Part shown: one piece after another, positions 14,925 to 23,394 of the stretch
Position numbering within the stretch: position 1 is the stretch's first letter
Layout: every line of letters starts with the position of its first letter
NCBI GenBank assembly: GCA_041856085.1
Contig: JBHAFL010000122.1
Coordinates: 1-49,248, forward strand
Origin: RUG754 sp041856085
Lineage (GTDB): Bacteria; Bacillota; Clostridia; Peptostreptococcales; Anaerovoracaceae
Reading direction: 5' to 3'
Length of the DNA: 49,248 nucleotides
Notes under the pieces: generated by a model
The model's input: the letters and a program-made list of their open reading frames with translations, nothing else
Told to the model about the DNA's origin: nothing
Databases searched by the model: none
Position numbers and translations under genes: made by a program

Positions 14925-15872
14925 CTATCTTAGCGTTTTTAAGATATCTATCAGTCTTTCAAGTTCATCTTTTGAGAAAAACTCTATCTCGATTTTGCCC
15001 TTTTTTGCTCCGCCGACTATGTTTACCTTAGTGCCGAGGGAGTTTTTTAATTCCTCTTCGACTCTAATCAAGTCTGCGTTCTTAGCTTTTTTCACAGGCT
15101 TAGACTTTTTTTTGCCGACCTCCGAGGCAAGCTTTTCGGCTTCTCTGACGGATATCCCCTCGTTTATTATCTTTTCGGCAATCATCTTCCTCTTAAGCTC
15201 GTCCGTAACATTGATGAGGCACCTGCCGTGTCCCACAGTAATCTTGCCCTCGGACATAGCGTCCTTGATGTACGTAGGAAGCTTAAGGAGCCTGAGAGAA
15301 TTCCCTATATACGGTCTGCTCTTGCCGACGCTCTTCGATACCTCTTCCTGAGTAAGCCCGAAAGTAAACATCATTCTGTTTATCCCCTCGGCTTCCTCAA
15401 TCGGATTAAGGTCTTCTCTCTGCATATTCTCAATAATCGCGAACAGCATATTCTGCTCCTCGGTGAGCTCCTTTATGATGCAGGGAACCTTCGCGAGCTC
15501 CGCCTTAATGGCGGCTCTCCATCTCCTCTCGCCTGCTACTATCTCATATTTATCCTTAGAGCTTCTGACAATTATCGGCTGAATAATGCCGTTTGCCTTT
15601 ATCGAAGCCGCGAGCTCGGCTATCTTCTCTTCATCGAAGACCTTTCTCGGCTGCTCCGAGTTAGGCTTGATGTCGTGAATGCTGAGGTAGACGACCGAAT
15701 CGTTCTTCGGTTTATTCTCCGAAGAGGCAGGCTCTGTTCTATTCGAAGCCGGCTCACTCCCGCCGTTATATGCCGTAATGTTTTCTGCTGTGATATTCTC
15801 TTCGGTCGAAACGGAATCCGCGAACAATGCGTCGAGACCTCTGCCCAGACCGCCTTTTTTAGCTGCTGCCAT
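14925..15872 (-). CDS. parB: Chromosome-partitioning protein ParB (Spo0J family)
   Basis: A 315-residue ParB clamp that binds parS and spreads on DNA for origin segregation and SMC loading. It starts with the typical KKGGLGRGLDALF, then has a variable linker, the CTP-binding N-domain (IVAGERRWRAAIKA and ENMQREDLNPIEEA), the helix-turn-helix region (TQEEVSKSVGKSRPYIGNSLRLL) and a C-terminal dimerisation domain (KGKIEIEFFSKDELERLIDIL). The start codon overlaps the parA stop by one base (TGATG). parS sites flank the operon on both sides. Confidence 0.96.
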   Translation of the reverse strand: MAAAKKGGLGRGLDALFADSVSTEENITAENITAYNGGSEPASNRTEPASSENKPKNDSVVYLSIHDIKPNSEQPRKVFDEEKIAELAASIKANGIIQPIIVRSSKDKYEIVAGERRWRAAIKAELAKVPCIIKELTEEQNMLFAIIENMQREDLNPIEEAEGINRMMFTFGLTQEEVSKSVGKSRPYIGNSLRLLKLPTYIKDAMSEGKITVGHGRCLINVTDELKRKMIAEKIINEGISVREAEKLASEVGKKKSKPVKKAKNADLIRVEEELKNSLGTKVNIVGGAKKGKIEIEFFSKDELERLIDILKTLR

Positions 15873-16642
15873 CAGTTCTCCTCCAAATCAAGAAATTCGT
15901 CGGCGAAATCCATATAGGCTTCCGCTCCCTTAGACTTAGGGTCATATTTAGTAATAGGCATACCGAAGCTCGGCGCCTCTGCAAGCCTCACGTTTCTCGG
16001 GATTACGGTAGAATATACCTTGTTTCCGAAATACTTCTTCACCTCCTGCACGACCGCTACCGAAAGATTGGTTCTGCCGTCGAACATACTGAGTATTACC
16101 CCCTGTATCTCGAGCCTCGGGTTAAGGCTTTTCTTAACGAGATCAATAGTACTCACGAGCTGACTCACCCCCTCAAGCGCGTAGAATTCGCACTGAATCG
16201 GTATGAGCACGGAGTCAACCGCCGTGAGAGAGTTTATCGTAAGAAGACCGAGCGACGGGGGACAGTCTATGAATATATAATCATAATCATCTCTGACCTT
16301 GTCGAGAGCGTTCTTAAGAGTCTTTTCTCTCTGCTCTATCTGCACGAGCTCGACCTCGGCTCCCGCCAAATCCACGCTCGCAGGAATTAAATCGAGATTT
16401 TCGGTATTCGTATGTATTATCGCCTTGCGAATGTCGTAGTTCTTATCGATGAGTATGTTATATACCGTGTTTTTAAGGCTTCTTTTAGCGACGCCGATAC
16501 CGCTCGTGGTATTGCCCTGAGGGTCTATGTCGAGAATCAGTATTTTTTTGCCTTTCATTGCAAGGCACGCCGCAAGATTAATATTAGTCGTCGTCTTGCC
16601 GACGCCGCCTTTCTGGTTAAATATAGCTATTGCTTTTCCCAC
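15872..16642 (-). CDS. parA: Chromosome-partitioning ATPase ParA (Soj)
   Basis: A 256-residue deviant-Walker ATPase: KGGVGKTTTNINLAACLA (Walker A'), ILDIDPQGNTTSG, IFIDCPPSLGLL and IPRNVRLAEAPSFGMPI are all typical of Soj. It acts with ParB in origin segregation and can regulate DnaA. The start is GTG at 16642, preceded by AGGAG. A candidate promoter lies at 16688-16716 and the second parS lies just upstream of that, so ParB bound there could affect transcription of its own operon. Confidence 0.97.
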   Translation of the reverse strand: MGKAIAIFNQKGGVGKTTTNINLAACLAMKGKKILILDIDPQGNTTSGIGVAKRSLKNTVYNILIDKNYDIRKAIIHTNTENLDLIPASVDLAGAEVELVQIEQREKTLKNALDKVRDDYDYIFIDCPPSLGLLTINSLTAVDSVLIPIQCEFYALEGVSQLVSTIDLVKKSLNPRLEIQGVILSMFDGRTNLSVAVVQEVKKYFGNKVYSTVIPRNVRLAEAPSFGMPITKYDPKSKGAEAYMDFADEFLDLEEN

Positions 16643-16687
16643 TTTTTCGCTTCTCCTGTAAAATCGTTCTTTTAGTTTTACCTCTCC

Positions 16688-16716
16688 ATTATACTATATT
16701 AAAGCTAAAATTACTA
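16688..16716 (-). promoter_or_regulatory. Candidate parAB promoter
   Basis: On the minus strand TATAAT (complement of 16688-16693) follows a weak -35 TAGTAA (16711-16716) at 17 bases. It lies between parA and the parS at 16732. Confidence 0.5.
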
Positions 16717-16731
16717 TAAAAATATTATTTT

Positions 16732-16747
16732 TGTTTCACGTGAAACA
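16732..16747. promoter_or_regulatory. parS: Second parS site
   Basis: Perfect TGTTTCACGTGAAACA, 15 bases upstream of the parAB -35 candidate. Confidence 0.97.
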
Positions 16748-16764
16748 TTCATGACAAACCATAG

Positions 16765-16788
16765 AAAAAACCCTTGTCCTGCAAGGGT
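16765..16788 (-). terminator. Terminator of the mnmE-mnmG-rsmG operon
   Basis: ACCCTTG (16770-16776) pairs with CAAGGGT (16782-16788) around a 5-base loop; on the minus strand TTTTTT follows. It is 10 bases past the rsmG stop. Confidence 0.85.
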
Positions 16789-16798
16789 CTACGGTGTT

Positions 16799-17464
16799 TT
16801 ATCTTATCGGATCTTTTGACGGTGTGCCGGCTTTTCTCGGATATTTTTTCGGGGTCGGCTTGATTTTTTTTATCACGACAATATTATGAGATATGCCGTA
16901 ATCTATGAGCTCAGCGAGCCTTACTTCCCTTATCTCTCCACCGAGCGTCTCTACGGCGTCTTTTGCTTCGGCGATTTCTGCCTCAGGCTCGGGGCCCTTA
17001 TACGCCATAAAATATCCGCCGACCTTAATGAACGGCAGGCAGTATTCGGAGAGAGTCGCCAAATTCGCGACAGCCCTTGATACGCATAGGTCGTATCGCT
17101 CTCTATAGCCCTTATTATGCCCGAGCTCCTCGGCTCTCGCATGGACGGTTTCGACGTTTTTTACCCCTATCTCAGCGGCAAGCTCTGAGATTATCTTGAT
17201 CCTCTTATTTAGCGAATCCATAAGGGTGAACTCTTTTTCGGGTGAAAAAATCGCGAGAGGAATACCCGGGAAACCTGCGCCTGTACCTACATCTATTATT
17301 TTTTTTGCATGAGCGTATTCTGTATAGTCCGCAACCATAAGCGAGTCGTAAAAGTGCTTGATGATGAATTCTTCTCTGTCCGTAATTGCGGTAAGGTTCA
17401 CCTCTTCGTTAAACCGAAGCACTCCCTCCATATATCTATGGTATTTTTCGTTAAGCTCTGTCAT
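16799..17464 (-). CDS. rsmG: 16S rRNA (guanine527-N7)-methyltransferase
   Basis: RsmG (GidB) methylates G527 in the 530 loop of 16S rRNA. The 221-residue protein has the family N-terminus (YHRYMEGVLRFNEEVNLTAI), HFYDSLM, the SAM motif IDVGTGAGFPGIPLAI, DSLNKRIKII and the AVANLATLSEY segment. A short basic C-terminal extension (PTPKKYPRKAGTPSKDPIR) is within normal variation. The ATG overlaps the mnmG stop as ATGA. Confidence 0.95.
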   Translation of the reverse strand: MTELNEKYHRYMEGVLRFNEEVNLTAITDREEFIIKHFYDSLMVADYTEYAHAKKIIDVGTGAGFPGIPLAIFSPEKEFTLMDSLNKRIKIISELAAEIGVKNVETVHARAEELGHNKGYRERYDLCVSRAVANLATLSEYCLPFIKVGGYFMAYKGPEPEAEIAEAKDAVETLGGEIREVRLAELIDYGISHNIVVIKKIKPTPKKYPRKAGTPSKDPIR

Positions 17465-19341
17465 TTTTCTCTTCTCTTCTTCTCTAAATAAACCATCAGA
17501 ACATTAATATCGGCGGGCGACACTCCCGATATTCTCGACGCCTGACCGAGCGACAGCGGCTTAAGCTTGCCCAGCTTCTGCCTCGCCTCGAGCCTGAGCC
17601 CGTCTATCCCGTCATAGTCAATATCCTCGTCAAGCCGCCTCGTCTCGAGCTTCTTATATCTCTCTATCTGCATAAGCTGCTTCGTAATATAGCCCTCGTA
17701 CTTAAGCTGAACCTCGAGCTGCGTTATCTCGTGATAGTTAAGCTGCGGTCTTGATTCGTCGTCTATCTCACTAAGCGCCCTGTACGAAATCTGCGGCCGC
17801 TTCAGAAGCTCCGCTAAACTCTCCCTCTTATCGAGGGGACTCGTCCCCCGCCTAAGCAAAAAATCATTGGCTTCCTTAGGTCCTACCGTCTTTTTACCGA
17901 GACGCTCTATCTCAGCTTCGACTCTCTCCTTTTTTTCAAGATATCTCCGATATCTCTCTTCCGTGGCAAGCCCCGCCCTGTAGGCTTTTTCGGTGAGCCT
18001 CAGGTCTGCGTTATCCTGACGAAGAATCAGCCTGTACTCCGCTCGCGAGGTCATTATCCTATAAGGCTCGTTCGTACCCTTAGTGACGAGGTCGTCGATC
18101 AGAACCCCGATATATGCCTCGTCCCTGCCTAAGATAAAAGCTTCCCTGCCGTCGAGTCTCAGCGCCGCGTTCATTCCGGCAATCAGCCCCTGGGCGGCGG
18201 CTTCCTCATAGCCTGAGGAGCCGTTAATCTGCCCCGCGCAAAAAAGATTCTCTATATGTCTGTATTCGAGGCTGAGCTTAAGCTCCTGCGGGTCTATCGA
18301 ATCATATTCTATGGCGTAGGCGGGTCTGGTTATCCTGAGGTTTTCGAGTCCCGGTATCGTCCGATAAAATGCCTCCTGCACGTCCTCGGGAAGAGATGAG
18401 GACATTCCCTGTATATACATCTCGTCGGTTTCGAGCCCCTCAGGCTCCACGAAAAGCTGATGTCTCTCCTTATCTGCGAATCTGTTTACCTTATCCTCTA
18501 TGGACGGGCAATATCTCGGCCCTATGCCCTCAATCTGACCCCCGAAGAGAGCCGAACGATGGAAATTTTCTCTGATTACCCTGTGCGTTTCCTCGTTAGT
18601 ATATGTCAGCCAGCAGAGAGCCTTGTTCTCGCCTATTTCATCGTCCATAAACGAAAAAGGAACCCTTTCGTCATCTCCCGCCTGCTCGGTCATCTTACTA
18701 AAATCAAGGCTGCTTCCGAGACATCTTGCCGGCGTACCCGTCTTGAAACGTCTGAACCTCATACCTTTCTTTTTTAGATTATCCGAAAGCTCTGTAGACG
18801 GTGCGAGCCCGTTCGGCCCGCTTGAATATGCCGCCGAGCCTATAAATATTTTGCCGTTTAGAAAAGTTCCCATAGCTAAAATTACCGAGTCGGCAAGATA
18901 TTCCGAAAAAGTCTTAGTTACTACGCCTCTTACCCTGCCCTCTTCCACTATAATATCGGTAACCTCAGCCTGCCTGATGTCAAGGTTCGGTGTTTTTTCG
19001 AGGGTTCTTTTCATCTCAATGTGGTATCTGTTCTTATCCGCCTGCGCGCGAAGCGAGTGCACGGCGGGACCTTTAGCGGTATTCAGCATTTTTATCTGAA
19101 TAAAGGACTTGTCTATGTTGATACCCATTTCTCCGCCGAGCGCGTCTATCTCTCTCACGAGATGACCCTTGCCCGTGCCTCCTATAGAGGGGTTGCACGG
19201 CATCATAGCGATAGACTCAAGGTTCATACTGAGCATAAGCGTGGACTTACCCATACGCGCGCAGGCAAGCGCAGCCTCACAGCCCGCGTGACCCGCGCCC
19301 ACCACTATTACGTCATATTTTCCCAATACTGTTTTTTTCAT
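17461..19341 (-). CDS. mnmG: tRNA uridine 5-carboxymethylaminomethyl modification enzyme MnmG
   Basis: MnmG (GidA), 626 residues, binds FAD and, with MnmE, installs cmnm5 on the wobble uridine of several tRNAs. Visible landmarks are the Rossmann motif VVGAGHAGCEAALACARMG, PCNPSIGGTGKGHLVREIDALGGEMG, GTFLNGKIFIG, TGTPAR, PEGLETDEMYIQG, INGSSGYEEAAAQG and EYRLILRQDNADLRLT. The C-terminal helical domain that contacts MnmE and tRNA is complete. The ATG has only a weak Shine-Dalgarno; TATAAT (complement of 19350-19355) lies 8 bases before it, so a very short leader is possible besides readthrough from mnmE, 102 bases upstream. Confidence 0.97.
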   Translation of the reverse strand: MKKTVLGKYDVIVVGAGHAGCEAALACARMGKSTLMLSMNLESIAMMPCNPSIGGTGKGHLVREIDALGGEMGINIDKSFIQIKMLNTAKGPAVHSLRAQADKNRYHIEMKRTLEKTPNLDIRQAEVTDIIVEEGRVRGVVTKTFSEYLADSVILAMGTFLNGKIFIGSAAYSSGPNGLAPSTELSDNLKKKGMRFRRFKTGTPARCLGSSLDFSKMTEQAGDDERVPFSFMDDEIGENKALCWLTYTNEETHRVIRENFHRSALFGGQIEGIGPRYCPSIEDKVNRFADKERHQLFVEPEGLETDEMYIQGMSSSLPEDVQEAFYRTIPGLENLRITRPAYAIEYDSIDPQELKLSLEYRHIENLFCAGQINGSSGYEEAAAQGLIAGMNAALRLDGREAFILGRDEAYIGVLIDDLVTKGTNEPYRIMTSRAEYRLILRQDNADLRLTEKAYRAGLATEERYRRYLEKKERVEAEIERLGKKTVGPKEANDFLLRRGTSPLDKRESLAELLKRPQISYRALSEIDDESRPQLNYHEITQLEVQLKYEGYITKQLMQIERYKKLETRRLDEDIDYDGIDGLRLEARQKLGKLKPLSLGQASRISGVSPADINVLMVYLEKKRREK

Positions 19342-19443
19342 GTCGCTTAATTATATTCTAATCTAATGCCTCTTTTTTATAGAGCGCCGGCAGCATGACG
19401 CCCATGTAAGCATATTTCATTTACTATTTTATCAGATAAAGTT

Positions 19444-20799
19444 CTACTTCCCGAGACAGAAGCGCCGGAAAACCTCGTTTAAGATGTCTTCTTCGACTTC
19501 CTCTCCTATTATTCTTCCGAGCGCCGTGTAGGCGTTATTCACATCTATCTCTAATAGCTCCAAGGGCTCTCTCATCTCCGCCAGAACCGCAGCGTCCGAT
19601 ATAGAAGTCCTCGCCTCACTCAGCAGGCTCTGATGTCTCACATTAGTCACAATCAGGCTCTCTTCCTGCTTAACCTTGCCGCCGTAAACAATGTTTTCGA
19701 TTTCGTCTGAGATAAGCCCCATACCCTCTCCGTCCGAAATAACTGTTTCTATTATAGCCGCGTTAGGTATAAGCTCCTTGACCTTTTCTTCTTTTATATT
19801 ATCGCCGAGGTCGGTCTTATTAAGCAGGCAGATTATATATCTGTCTCCGATTTTTTCGATTATGCTATAGTCTTCCTCCTCAAGCGGCATAGAGGAGTCG
19901 AGTACTAAAATCACTAAATCCGCTTGGTTAAAGGCTTCCTTTGACTTCTCAATGCCGATTTTCTCGACTATATCGCCGGTTTCTCTGATTCCTGCGGTAT
20001 CGATTAAGGTTACCGGTATATCTCTTATGTTAATCGATTCCTCTATAATGTCGCGCGTAGTACCCGCTATCTCGGTGACTATCGCCCTGTCATATTTAAG
20101 AAGAGCGTTCATAAGGGAAGACTTGCCTACGTTCGGTTTCCCGATTATCGAAACCTTAAGCCCCTCTCTCAATATTCTTCCCGTATCGGCGGTGAGCAGA
20201 AGCTCCGATAGCTCCGCTTCTATATTATCGAGAGATTTTTTTAGGCTTTCATATGTTAATATCTCTATATCCTCATCCGGATAGTCGATGTTAACAGTCA
20301 GGCTTACGAGAGCGTCGACAAGCATATCTCTTATCTCTTTTATTTTTTTAGAAAGTCCGCCCTCTAAGTTATTAAGAGCGACTTCAAAGGTCTTATCGCT
20401 TTTAGCCTTAATCAGGTCTATAACCGATTCCGCCTGCGCGAGGTCGAGCCTGCCGTTAAGAAAGGCTCTCTGAGTGAACTCGCCGGGCTCTGCTATCCTT
20501 GCGCCGTTTTTTAAGACGAGTTCGAGTATCCTGCGAAGCGACACGACCGAGCCGTGGCACTGAATCTCTATCACGTCTTCGGCGGTATAGCTTTTGGGCG
20601 CCTTGAAGTAGCAGACCATAGCCTCGTCTATTATCTCCTCGCCGTCCCTTATATAGCCGAATGTCATTACGTTCGGCTCAAGGGCAGACCTAAAAAGCCT
20701 ACCCGCTATGGATAGGGCTTCTTCTCCGGAGATTCTTATTATGCCTATTCCCCCCTCGCCGTAGGCGGTTGAAATTGCAGCGATGGTATCTTCTCTCAT
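19444..20799 (-). CDS. mnmE: tRNA modification GTPase MnmE
   Basis: MnmE (TrmE), 451 residues, is the partner of MnmG. It has the N-terminal formyl-THF-binding domain (GIGIIRISGEEALSIAGRLF), a helical domain interrupted by the G domain (GKPNVGKSSLMNALL, IAGTTRDI, IDTAGIRET, LLNKTDL), and the C-terminal FCLGK box with the conserved cysteine. The ATG is preceded by TTAGGAAAG. Only 20 bases separate it from the jag terminator, so transcription must come from readthrough or from a promoter overlapping the jag 3' end. Confidence 0.97.
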   Translation of the reverse strand: MREDTIAAISTAYGEGGIGIIRISGEEALSIAGRLFRSALEPNVMTFGYIRDGEEIIDEAMVCYFKAPKSYTAEDVIEIQCHGSVVSLRRILELVLKNGARIAEPGEFTQRAFLNGRLDLAQAESVIDLIKAKSDKTFEVALNNLEGGLSKKIKEIRDMLVDALVSLTVNIDYPDEDIEILTYESLKKSLDNIEAELSELLLTADTGRILREGLKVSIIGKPNVGKSSLMNALLKYDRAIVTEIAGTTRDIIEESINIRDIPVTLIDTAGIRETGDIVEKIGIEKSKEAFNQADLVILVLDSSMPLEEEDYSIIEKIGDRYIICLLNKTDLGDNIKEEKVKELIPNAAIIETVISDGEGMGLISDEIENIVYGGKVKQEESLIVTNVRHQSLLSEARTSISDAAVLAEMREPLELLEIDVNNAYTALGRIIGEEVEEDILNEVFRRFCLGK

Positions 20800-20819
20800 A
20801 ATTCCCGACTTTCCTAAGT

Positions 20820-20843
20820 AAAAACCCGCATTAACTGCGGGTT
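20820..20843 (-). terminator. Terminator after jag
   Basis: AACCCGCA (20823-20830) and TGCGGGTT (20836-20843) form an 8-bp stem with a 5-base loop; TTTTT follows on the minus strand. Its closeness to mnmE suggests partial readthrough. Confidence 0.85.
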
Positions 20844-20849
20844 AAAACA

Positions 20850-21665
20850 CTATTTTAATTCAATGATAACCCTTCTGTATGGATCCTGTCCTTCGGAACG
20901 AGTTGTAACTGAGGGGTGATTCTGAAGAGTCGCGTGAATGACTTTCCTCTCGTAAGGGTTCATAGGCTCGAGCTTAACCGGCCTTTTGGTTCTGGTAACC
21001 TTGCTCGCAAGCCTCATAGATAAGGCCTCGAGAGTTTTCTCGCGCTTAGCTCTGTAGCCTTCGGCGTCTACGACAACTCTCGTATACGCGGACTGCTCTT
21101 TATTCACCACGAGGCTCGTGAGATATTGAATCGCGTCGAGCGTCTGACCGCGTTTACCTATTATAGCGCCGGAGTCTTTGCCCTCGATATCAAGGTATAT
21201 AGTCTCTTCTCCTGTCTTGCACTTAACGCTTACGTCAAGACCCATTTCTCTTACTACGTCTCTTAAGAATGTGAGCGCCGCGTGATTGTCACAGTCCGAG
21301 AGCTCTTCTAAGAATATAGGTCTTGCTTCCTCGGTTCTCTCTCTCTTCGCAGCTTCTTTTCTTTTCTCTTTTTTTGAGTCTCCCTTTTGTGAGGCTTCTC
21401 TCTTAGGATATTCTTTTTTAGCGAATTCCTTTTTTGAAGCTTCTTTTTTGGGAAGCTCATTTTCTTTCTCGATAACCTTTTCAGGCTCTTTCGGTTTCTT
21501 TTTTTCTACTCTTACTAAAGCAAGCTTAGAACCTATGCCGAAAAAACCACGGGAAGGTTCTTCGAGAACAGTAACATCAACTTCATCTATGGTGAGCTTG
21601 AGGTCTTTCAGCGCGAATTGCACGGCAGTGTCCACATCTATACCATATTTCTCGGAAAATTCCAT
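20850..21665 (-). CDS. jag: RNA-binding protein Jag/KhpB (Jag-N, KH, R3H)
   Basis: A 271-residue protein with the three-part Jag layout: N-terminal Jag domain (~1-50, ending FFGIGSKLALVRV), a Lys/Glu-rich linker (~55-120) of short repeated KKE/KRE blocks, a KH domain (GAIIGKRGQTLDAIQYLTSL) and a C-terminal R3H domain (MNPYERKVIHATLQ). Homologues bind RNA with KhpA and influence cell elongation and division. It follows yidC in the rpmH-rnpA-yidD-yidC-jag order typical of Firmicutes. The ATG is preceded by GGAGGAAAG. Confidence 0.95.
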   Translation of the reverse strand: MEFSEKYGIDVDTAVQFALKDLKLTIDEVDVTVLEEPSRGFFGIGSKLALVRVEKKKPKEPEKVIEKENELPKKEASKKEFAKKEYPKREASQKGDSKKEKRKEAAKRERTEEARPIFLEELSDCDNHAALTFLRDVVREMGLDVSVKCKTGEETIYLDIEGKDSGAIIGKRGQTLDAIQYLTSLVVNKEQSAYTRVVVDAEGYRAKREKTLEALSMRLASKVTRTKRPVKLEPMNPYERKVIHATLQNHPSVTTRSEGQDPYRRVIIELK

Positions 21666-21697
21666 ATATTACTTTCCTCCAAAAAATTAAATACCTG

Positions 21698-22408
21698 CTA
21701 TTTTTTTCGTCTTTTTTTCTGCTCTTCTTCCTCGGCTTCCTGTTTTTTCTTCCACGCTGAGAATCTGAGGTTATAGAATATCTGCACCACCTGACTTAAG
21801 AACCAATAAATGGCGAGTCCTGCGGGATATGTTCTCGCGAACCAAAGAATCATAATAGGGAAAAAATATTTCATCATCTTTGTCATCATATTCATCTGCT
21901 GAGCGTTTCCTGACGGAGCCATAGATGTCGGAGATGTGTTTTTTGAATAAGAGATGAAAGTTGCAAGACCTGCCGCAATAGGAAGTATCCACTTATCGGG
22001 CTGGGATAAGTCCTTTATCCAAAGGAAAGGCTCGTGTATTGCGAACAGCATAGTATCCGAGCTCATATATGTCATAGGAGTTCTGAGCAGCGAGAACAGT
22101 CCCATTATGATAAGCATCTGAATTACCATAGGGAGACAGCCTCCGTACATAGACGCCCCCTCGGACTTATAAAGCTCCGATAGCTTCTGATTATATACTT
22201 CCTTATCCTTGCCGTACTTCTGCTGTAATTCCTGCATTTTCGGCTGCAGTTTACCCATCTTCATGGTCGACTTCATTGATTTAGCATATATCGGATATAG
22301 GCAAATCTTTATAGCAATAGTGAAGACCACAAGGGTAATGCCGTAGTTACCAACGAGCTGGTACAGCCAAGTAAGCAGATAACCTAAGGGTGTGGCTAAT
22401 AGTCGCAT
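21698..22408 (-). CDS. yidC: Membrane protein insertase YidC (SpoIIIJ type)
   Basis: A 236-residue insertase of the Oxa1/YidC family. It has a short N-terminus without the large periplasmic domain of Gram-negative YidC. Five membrane regions fit: the helix starting at NYGITLVVFTIAIKICLYP, a cytoplasmic hairpin (KMGKLQPKMQELQQKYG), YGGCLPMVIQMLIIMGLF, WILPIAAGLATF, FFPIMILWFA and the last helix. A basic tail (KKKQEAEEEEQKKRRKK) would contact ribosomes. The positively charged groove residue, usually Arg in TM1, appears as Lys (AIKICLYP). The Cys in the hairpin is not a lipobox. A lipoprotein signal is not obvious, unlike in SpoIIIJ of Bacillus. Confidence 0.93.
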   Translation of the reverse strand: MRLLATPLGYLLTWLYQLVGNYGITLVVFTIAIKICLYPIYAKSMKSTMKMGKLQPKMQELQQKYGKDKEVYNQKLSELYKSEGASMYGGCLPMVIQMLIIMGLFSLLRTPMTYMSSDTMLFAIHEPFLWIKDLSQPDKWILPIAAGLATFISYSKNTSPTSMAPSGNAQQMNMMTKMMKYFFPIMILWFARTYPAGLAIYWFLSQVVQIFYNLRFSAWKKKQEAEEEEQKKRRKK

Positions 22409-22426
22409 TTATTTCCTCCATATATT

Positions 22427-22636
22427 CTAAGGCACGGGGTCATATCCTCCATGAGCCCACGGGTGACACCTCAGAATGCGTTTTATTCCTAAATAACTAC
22501 CTTTCAGGATTCCGTATTTTTCAAGGGCTTGAATGAAATATACGGAGCAGGTAGGATAGTACCGGCACGACGGCGGAAAAGCCGGAGATATGAACCTCTG
22601 ATAAAACCTGATTGCTGAAATTATCAATCTTTTCAT
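22427..22636 (-). CDS. yidD: Membrane protein insertion efficiency factor YidD
   Basis: A 69-residue protein with the YidD core: FYQRFISPAFPPSCRYYPTCS with its three-part SCR-YYPTCS cysteine pattern, YFIQALEKYG and LRCHPWAHGGYDPVP at the C-terminus. It is a small amphipathic membrane-associated protein thought to assist YidC insertion. It sits between rnpA and yidC as usual. Confidence 0.95.
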   Translation of the reverse strand: MKRLIISAIRFYQRFISPAFPPSCRYYPTCSVYFIQALEKYGILKGSYLGIKRILRCHPWAHGGYDPVP

Positions 22637-22693
22637 ATTAATCTCCGTTCTGTCGCCTTAGCTTAGGCGACGTCAATAGCTGCAAAAAATATC

Positions 22694-23038
22694 TTAACTA
22701 TTTTTTCCTATAAGTCCGGCTCTCTTGAATGCCGAATGAAGAGATTTCTCTACATCGATACATTTTTTTTCGTTTATAGTGTTTCTCGCTATAATTATGA
22801 AATCATAGCCTGAGGGAAGCTTCGGCTCGATAACCCTGTAGCTTTCTTTCATAAGGCGTCTCGCCCTGTTTCTTCTCACACTATTACCGACTTTTTTGCT
22901 CGCTAAAAAACCTGTTCTGTTATAACCGAGGTTATTCTTCTTATAGAATATCACCACATATCTGTCGCCGACCGACTTGCCGTTTTTATAGATTTTATCG
23001 AAGTCCGGCTGCTTTCTTAAAACATTATTTTTTAGCAT
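22694..23038 (-). CDS. rnpA: Ribonuclease P protein component
   Basis: A 114-residue basic protein that supports the RNase P ribozyme in 5' processing of tRNA. It has the family RNR motif (SVRRNRARRLMKESYR), the early FDKIYKNGKSVGDRYVVIFY and the central cleft-forming strand (YDFIIIARNTINEKKC). It lies 8 bases after rpmH. Confidence 0.95.
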   Translation of the reverse strand: MLKNNVLRKQPDFDKIYKNGKSVGDRYVVIFYKKNNLGYNRTGFLASKKVGNSVRRNRARRLMKESYRVIEPKLPSGYDFIIIARNTINEKKCIDVEKSLHSAFKRAGLIGKNS

Positions 23039-23046
23039 AAATCAAA

Positions 23047-23181
23047 TTAAACAGTGAGCTTTTTTCTGCCTCTTGCTCTTCTTCTCTTAAGCACGTTTCT
23101 GCCGTTTTTCGTGGACATTCTCTTACGGAAGCCGTGCTCCTTCATTCTCTGTCTCTTCTTAGGCTGTAAAGTCATTTTCAT
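23047..23181 (-). CDS. rpmH: 50S ribosomal protein L34
   Basis: Forty-four residues, beginning MKMTLQPKKRQRMKEHGFRK and ending GRKKLTV, a textbook L34 with the RMSTKNGRNVLKRRRARGR core. The ATG is preceded by AGAAAGGAG. A consensus promoter lies ~70 bases upstream (23251-23279). It heads the rpmH-rnpA-yidD-yidC-jag operon, leaving oriC on the minus strand. Confidence 0.98.
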   Translation of the reverse strand: MKMTLQPKKRQRMKEHGFRKRMSTKNGRNVLKRRRARGRKKLTV

Positions 23182-23250
23182 GGTTGAATATCTCCTTTCT
23201 GAATAATAAAATCGGCCAATCTAAATTCCAATTGGCACATAGACTCCGAT

Positions 23251-23279
23251 ATTATATTAAAAAAAACCTTGAATGTCAA
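23251..23279 (-). promoter_or_regulatory. rpmH promoter
   Basis: On the minus strand a perfect TTGACA (23274-23279), a 17-base spacer and a perfect TATAAT (23251-23256). Confidence 0.9.
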
Positions 23280-23315
23280 TTAAATTGACTAAAAAAGGCT
23301 TATATATCAAAAAAT

Positions 23316-23324
23316 TTATCCACA
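23316..23324 (+). promoter_or_regulatory. DnaA box
   Basis: Perfect TTATCCACA, 70 bases upstream of dnaA. Confidence 0.9.
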
Positions 23325-23334
23325 TATTTAACAC

Positions 23335-23363
23335 TTGCCTGTGGATAACTTTTTTTGTATAAT
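23335..23363 (+). promoter_or_regulatory. dnaA promoter
   Basis: TTGCCT (23335-23340), 17 bases, TATAAT (23358-23363). The DnaA box at 23340-23348 lies in the spacer, so DnaA could repress its own gene. Confidence 0.8.
23340..23348 (-). promoter_or_regulatory. DnaA box overlapping the dnaA promoter
   Basis: TGTGGATAA, the perfect consensus on the minus strand; it overlaps the last base of the -35 and the spacer. Confidence 0.9.
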
Positions 23364-23394
23364 ATCATCACACATGTTTTAGGAGATACCCGAG

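Larger units (their letters stand above)
23182..23394. other. oriC: oriC part 1: rpmH-dnaA divergent region
   Basis: A/T-rich spacer with two perfect DnaA boxes in opposite orientation (23316-23324 and 23340-23348), a consensus rpmH promoter and a dnaA promoter. With the box in the dnaA-dnaN spacer it forms a bipartite origin like that of Bacillus. The switch in coding strand here agrees. Confidence 0.85.
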